From: CAYFUT01 sp964346395
GTDB taxonomy: Bacteria > Bacillota > Halanaerobiia > Halobacteroidales > Halobacteroidaceae
Assembly (NCBI GenBank): GCA_964346395.1
Contig: CAYFUT010000023.1
Span: 1 to 36,106 of the forward strand
Direction: 5' to 3'
DNA: 36,106 nt
Shown: positions 33,343 to 36,106 of the stretch, piece after piece
Layout of the letters: each line of letters starts with the position of its first letter
Numbering within the stretch: the first letter of the stretch is position 1
Notes under the pieces: model-generated
Told to the model about the DNA's origin: nothing
The model's input: the letters and a program-made list of their open reading frames with translations, nothing else
Databases searched by the model: none
Program-made: the position numbers and the translations under genes

Positions 33343-33544
33343 TAGTGTTCGTGGTGGGCAGGGGGGAGGTTGAGACTAAATAAACTTCTTGCAGACCTAC
33401 TAAGGTTCGTTTCCAGTTAAAATTAAGCAAGAAGTTTTATAAAAACTTCTAAACCTTACTTAATTATAACTTCCAGCGAACCTAAGTAGGTCTAACAAAA
33501 AGTTTAAAAAAGTCTCAACCTCCCCCCTGCCCACCACGAAACTA
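33343..33544. repeat. 202-bp long inverted repeat (hairpin or MITE-like element A)
   Basis: The outer arms pair perfectly over 30 bases (33348-33377 with 33511-33540, GC-rich, beginning TTCGTGGTGGGCAGG) and extend four more pairs past a bulged G. Inside, 38-base arm segments pair at 31 positions, and GAAGTTTT/AAAACTTC (33431-33438, 33442-33449) closes around a three-base loop. No frame encodes a protein. It may be a mobile palindrome, the gerKC terminator or a long-hairpin RNA. Confidence 0.8.
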
Positions 33545-33545
33545 G

Positions 33546-33931
33546 GGTGTGGGGAGAGCCTAACCGGCTCCCGTTGGTCGCCGGTTTTAAGGAAAAATAT
33601 AAATACAAAAAAACACCAAACTTCGGCAGAAACAATTCTACCGACAGTATTCCTGGTTAAGCCAAAATAAGCTCGTTTCTGAGAATNNNNNNNNNNNNNN
33701 NNNNNNNNNNNNNNNNNNNNNNNNNNNNNNNNNNNNNNNNNNNNNNNNNNNNNNNNNNNNNNNNNNNNNNNNNNNNNNNNNNNNNNACAATTCTACCGAC
33801 AGTATTCCTGGTTAAGCCAAAATAAGCTCGTTTCTGAGAATTAAGATTAACGCTTAAGTTTAAACACTGATTCCATTAACCAGAATTCCTTACAACCGGA
33901 TGGTGGTTATCCGGTTAGGCTTTCCTCCACC
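33546..33931. repeat. Second inverted-repeat element B with structured ends, containing the gap
   Basis: The left end (33546-33594) and the reverse complement of the right end (33886-33931) are homologous: both have GGTG, a GAG-rich part, GCCTAACCGG, then after a variable 11-13 bases CCGGTT-TAAGGAA. The element starts right next to element A. The ends look like terminal inverted repeats of a small non-autonomous mobile element, or the two sides of a large RNA stem. Confidence 0.6.
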
Positions 33932-33976
33932 TTACTTTCGAGATGGGGCTAGCAGTTACCTCTCGAAAGTTACACC
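33607..33976 (-). ncRNA. Candidate structured RNA or long 3' UTR downstream of the fructose IIA gene
   Basis: Read on the minus strand, a 10-bp hairpin (33932-33941 with 33961-33970) is followed by an 8-bp hairpin, AACCGGAT/ATCCGGTT (33894-33901, 33909-33916). The seven-base loop of that hairpin can pair with GGTGG just upstream (33927-33931), giving a pseudoknot. The far end is a nine-pair stem (33623-33644) and seven T (33607-33613), a plausible terminator. The length would be about 215 nt if the duplicated 55-mer and the N gap are artefacts. I cannot match it to a known RNA family. Confidence 0.35.
33632..33841. other. Assembly gap flanked by an exact 55-bp duplication
   Basis: The 55 bases before the 100-N gap (33632-33686) are repeated exactly after it (33787-33841). 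An overlap of 55 is a common k-mer length in graph-based assembly, so these are probably two contig ends that share one k-mer rather than a true tandem repeat. Confidence 0.85.
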
Positions 33977-34432
33977 TTAATCTTCTTCAACAGTCATAAT
34001 ATCATAAATCTCTGTTTCTGTTTCTGCCTCCATTAACTGTTTGCGGAAATCCTTTTTACGAAGTTTGCTGGATAATCGAGAGACAATCTGCAGATAATCT
34101 TCAGAATAACCGGTAGAATCAGCAATCATAAAAAACAGCTCCGTCGGCTTTCCGTCTAAACTGTCAAAGTCAATTCCGTCCGGCGACCTGCCGATAGCCA
34201 CCGCTAATTCTTTTACTGCTTCACTCTTTCCATGTGGTAAAGCTACCCCGTGGCCTAAGCCGGTCGAGCCTTCTGCTTCCCGGTCTAAAATCGCTTGATA
34301 AAATTCATCGCGAGAACTTATCTTCCCGTCAGCAGCCAATAAATCAACCAACTCCTGCAGAACTTCTTTCTTGGTTTCTCCATCTAAATCCAACTTTACT
34401 AAATCTCGATCTAAAAACTCTCCTAAATCCAC
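33977..34432 (-). CDS. PTS fructose-type EIIA component
   Basis: This 151-residue IIA of the fructose/mannitol superfamily has phosphorylated His67 in GVALPHGKSEAV. It passes phosphate from HPr to the IIB domain of the adjacent transporter. It is a single domain, without the HPr-like FPr fusion seen in enteric bacteria. The start is GTG, placed seven bases after AAGGAGGT. It lies about 165 bases downstream of the IIBC gene, with a terminator-like hairpin and a possible promoter between, so it may also be transcribed alone. Confidence 0.92.
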   Translation of the reverse strand: MDLGEFLDRDLVKLDLDGETKKEVLQELVDLLAADGKISSRDEFYQAILDREAEGSTGLGHGVALPHGKSEAVKELAVAIGRSPDGIDFDSLDGKPTELFFMIADSTGYSEDYLQIVSRLSSKLRKKDFRKQLMEAETETEIYDIMTVEED

Positions 34433-34487
34433 TACTATTACCTCCTTCCACTTTATCTATAACCAATTTATTGTTTTCTTATTGTTT

Positions 34488-34516
34488 ATTATAACTAAAA
34501 TTTTGTAGTTAATAAA
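34488..34516 (-). promoter_or_regulatory. Possible promoter of the fructose IIA gene
   Basis: On the minus strand TATAAT lies at 34488-34493, with TTTATT at 34511-34516 as a weak -35, 17 bases apart. It follows the hairpin after the IIBC gene, consistent with separate expression of IIA. Confidence 0.3.
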
Positions 34517-34552
34517 GAAAAAAGAGAATTTCACTTTAAATTATCTCTATAT

Positions 34553-34584
34553 ACAAAACCCACCTGGAAACTTCCAGGTGGGTT
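34553..34584 (-). terminator. Terminator or attenuator after the fructose IIBC gene
   Basis: A 13-bp perfect stem (34557-34569 with 34572-34584), then TTTTG on the minus strand. It lies 14 bases past the IIBC stop. The T-run is short, so it may be a partial terminator that lowers IIA relative to IIBC. Confidence 0.7.
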
Positions 34585-34597
34585 GCTGATAAATTAT

Positions 34598-35980
34598 TTA
34601 CTCTTCTTCTAGACTTGATTTTAGATAACTGATTAGTAAAGCAGTTACCAGCATACCAGCTAAAATAGCAATTATATAGCCAACCCAATTACCAACTGCT
34701 CCTGGAATTCCTAGAACAAATACACCGCCGTGCGGCGCCTTCAAAGTACAGCCGAAAACCATCGATAATGCTCCTGTAACTGCTGAACCGGCCATTAAGG
34801 ATGGGATTACCCGAAAGGGATCCGCTGCAGCAAAGGGAATAGCTCCTTCAGTAATAAAGGAAATTCCTAATACCCCAGCTGCTTTACCAGCTTCTTTTTC
34901 CTGCGGATTAAACTTATGCGGTGCAATTAGTGTAGCTAAGAACATACCTAAAGGAGGAGTCATTCCCGCTGCCATTACCGCTGCCATAGGTGCATAAACT
35001 TGAGATTCGACTAGCCCAACCGCAAACGTATAAGCTGCTTTATTGACCGGGCCGCCCATATCAAAGGCCATCATCGCCCCTAAAATAATACCTAGCACTG
35101 CTCCTTGAGTACTGCCCATATTCTGCAGCCAGGTTTTTAAACTATCCATGATGGCTTTTACAGGATTCCCAATTACAAAGATCATTAAAAAACCTACTAT
35201 TAAAGAAGACAGTAGTGGTAAAATAAGAACTGGCTTTAAACCCCGTAAGGTATCAGGTAAATTAATCTGATCGTTCAACCATTTTGTTACATAACCTGCT
35301 AAAAATCCAGCAATAATGCCGCCTAAAAATCCGGCTTTCATACTAGAAGCCAACATACCGCCAATCATACCGGGCGCTAAACCAGGACGGTCAGCAATGG
35401 AAGTAGCAATGAAGCCAGCCAAAATAGGTACCATTAAAGCAAAAGCTGCACTGCCGCCAATCTGACTTAAAGCAGAAGCAATAGCTCCTTCTGCGTGAAT
35501 ACCGCCAAAGGCAAAGGCTAAAGCAATACATAATCCGCCGGCTACTACAAAAGGAATCATCCGCGAAACACCATTCATCAAGTGCTTATAAGCTCCAGCC
35601 CGCTGAGAACTGCGTTGAGATTTTCGTTCATAAACAGAGGCCGCAACTTCTTCCGCCTCTTCGGGGTCAAAGTCAGCTGCCTGTTCTTGGGCTCGCTCAA
35701 TTAATTCCTGCGGGTCATCAATAGCATCTCCTACTGCTGCTTCCACAATCGGTTTCCCTTGGAAGCGGACTGTACTTATCTGCGTATCAGCAGCAATAAT
35801 TACTGCCTCCGCTTCGTCAATATCTTCCTCACTCAGTTCATTATCTGTTCCTTCGGCTCCTTTAGTTTCTACTTTTATCTCTATATCTTGTTCTTCCGCC
35901 GCCTCTTCTAATGATTCAGCCGCCATATAGGTATGAGCTATCCCCGTTGGACAGGAAGTAACTGCTACCAACTTTTTCAT
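34598..35980 (-). CDS. fruA: PTS fructose-type EIIBC transporter
   Basis: This 460-residue protein has an N-terminal fructose-type IIB domain (1-100) with phosphorylated Cys10 in TSCPTGIAHTYMAA, an acidic linker (about 100-135), then the IIC membrane domain with landmarks GGLCIALAFAFGG, MAFDMGGPVNKAAYTF and FITEGAIPFAAADPFRVIPS. It imports fructose or a similar sugar as the phosphate. The ATG at 35980 is chosen over an upstream in-frame start because GGGGGAGA lies directly before it. The IIA it needs is the next gene. Confidence 0.93.
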   Translation of the reverse strand: MKKLVAVTSCPTGIAHTYMAAESLEEAAEEQDIEIKVETKGAEGTDNELSEEDIDEAEAVIIAADTQISTVRFQGKPIVEAAVGDAIDDPQELIERAQEQAADFDPEEAEEVAASVYERKSQRSSQRAGAYKHLMNGVSRMIPFVVAGGLCIALAFAFGGIHAEGAIASALSQIGGSAAFALMVPILAGFIATSIADRPGLAPGMIGGMLASSMKAGFLGGIIAGFLAGYVTKWLNDQINLPDTLRGLKPVLILPLLSSLIVGFLMIFVIGNPVKAIMDSLKTWLQNMGSTQGAVLGIILGAMMAFDMGGPVNKAAYTFAVGLVESQVYAPMAAVMAAGMTPPLGMFLATLIAPHKFNPQEKEAGKAAGVLGISFITEGAIPFAAADPFRVIPSLMAGSAVTGALSMVFGCTLKAPHGGVFVLGIPGAVGNWVGYIIAILAGMLVTALLISYLKSSLEEE

Positions 35981-36060
35981 ATTATCTCCCCCTGAATTTA
36001 ATTTAGTTACCAATTAGTAATTCGGGTTAAAATTTTTCTTTAAAATTAAATTTGAAATTA

Positions 36061-36106
36061 TCAATTTTGCTTTAAGGCTTCTATCACCTCCTCAGGTGTT
36101 TCTGCT
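36061..36106 (-). CDS. C-terminal end of an upstream gene (partial)
   Basis: The last 14 codons of a minus-strand frame, ending ETPEEVIEALKQN and TGA, run off the window edge. Position just before a fructose transporter suggests 1-phosphofructokinase (fruK), but too little is present to tell. Confidence 0.45.
   Translation of the reverse strand, partial: AETPEEVIEALKQN

Noticed and set aside
33386..33420. tRNA T-arm-like GGTTCGTTTCC inside the long palindrome
   Set aside because: No acceptor stem, anticodon arm or CCA context surrounds it, and the same bases pair within the long inverted repeat.
33632..33841. Genuine tandem repeat or CRISPR-like array around the second gap
   Set aside because: There are only two copies of 55 bases, separated solely by N, with no spacers and no cas genes; the pattern is best explained by overlapping contig ends.
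33890..33931. RNase P RNA, because GGAGGAAAG on the minus strand resembles its conserved P4 region
   Set aside because: The flanking sequence does not continue with the conserved core, and the other universal RNase P blocks are absent from the 215-nt segment.

Overview
The window looks like chromosomal DNA of a low-GC, endospore-forming, probably halophilic anaerobe. I infer a member of the Halanaerobiales (Halobacteroidaceae-like), although no rRNA or species marker is present. The support is a tricistronic GerA-type spore germinant receptor, AbrB, strong AAGGAGG ribosome binding sites, frequent TTG/GTG starts, acidic soluble proteins (EI, HPr, IIA domains), a large Mrp/Mbh-type cation antiporter operon and a CPA2 antiporter. 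The sequence is a draft assembly with two 100-N gaps.

Layout. Bases 1-5690 hold unlinked small units on both strands: a histone-deacetylase-fold hydrolase with a C-terminal cysteine-pair module, an excisionase-like HTH protein, a decayed lipoprotein-like gene, a ParM/ParR-like partition cassette behind a consensus promoter, two low-complexity hypothetical proteins transcribed divergently, and abrB. Bases 5691-8691 (mostly minus) hold an iron-sulfur aldo/keto reductase cut by a gap, a CPA2 antiporter, and three gene remnants. Bases 8692-15569 (minus) are a nine-gene antiporter operon, mrpEFG-DUF4040-mrpB-mrpC and then three MrpD-like subunits, an order like the antiporter half of archaeal Mbh complexes.

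Bases 15774-21574 (minus) are the general PTS and the glucose PTS: ptsH-ptsI, then glcT and ptsG-crr-second HPr. A nearly identical antiterminator target plus terminator precedes both glcT and ptsG, so GlcT should control its own transcription as well as that of the transporter. Bases 21915-22853 are degraded transposase genes, one with a start region locked in a 17-bp hairpin. Bases 22956-28359 (minus) are a galactitol-type PTS (IIA, IIB, IIC) with an MtlR-like regulator, a 67-aa membrane protein and an L-fuculose-phosphate-type aldolase. With no dehydrogenase or kinase gene in the cluster, this suggests a short route in which a ketose is phosphorylated on import and then cleaved.

Bases 28840-33334 hold an unknown protein and the plus-strand germinant receptor operon. 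Bases 33335-33976 have no gene and are full of inverted repeats: a 202-bp long hairpin, then a second structured segment with inverted ends, a pseudoknot-like pairing and a minus-strand terminator. A 55-bp exact duplication flanks the N gap inside it. This is the most unusual part of the window. The window ends with a fructose-type PTS (IIBC and a separate IIA, minus) and the last codons of an upstream gene.
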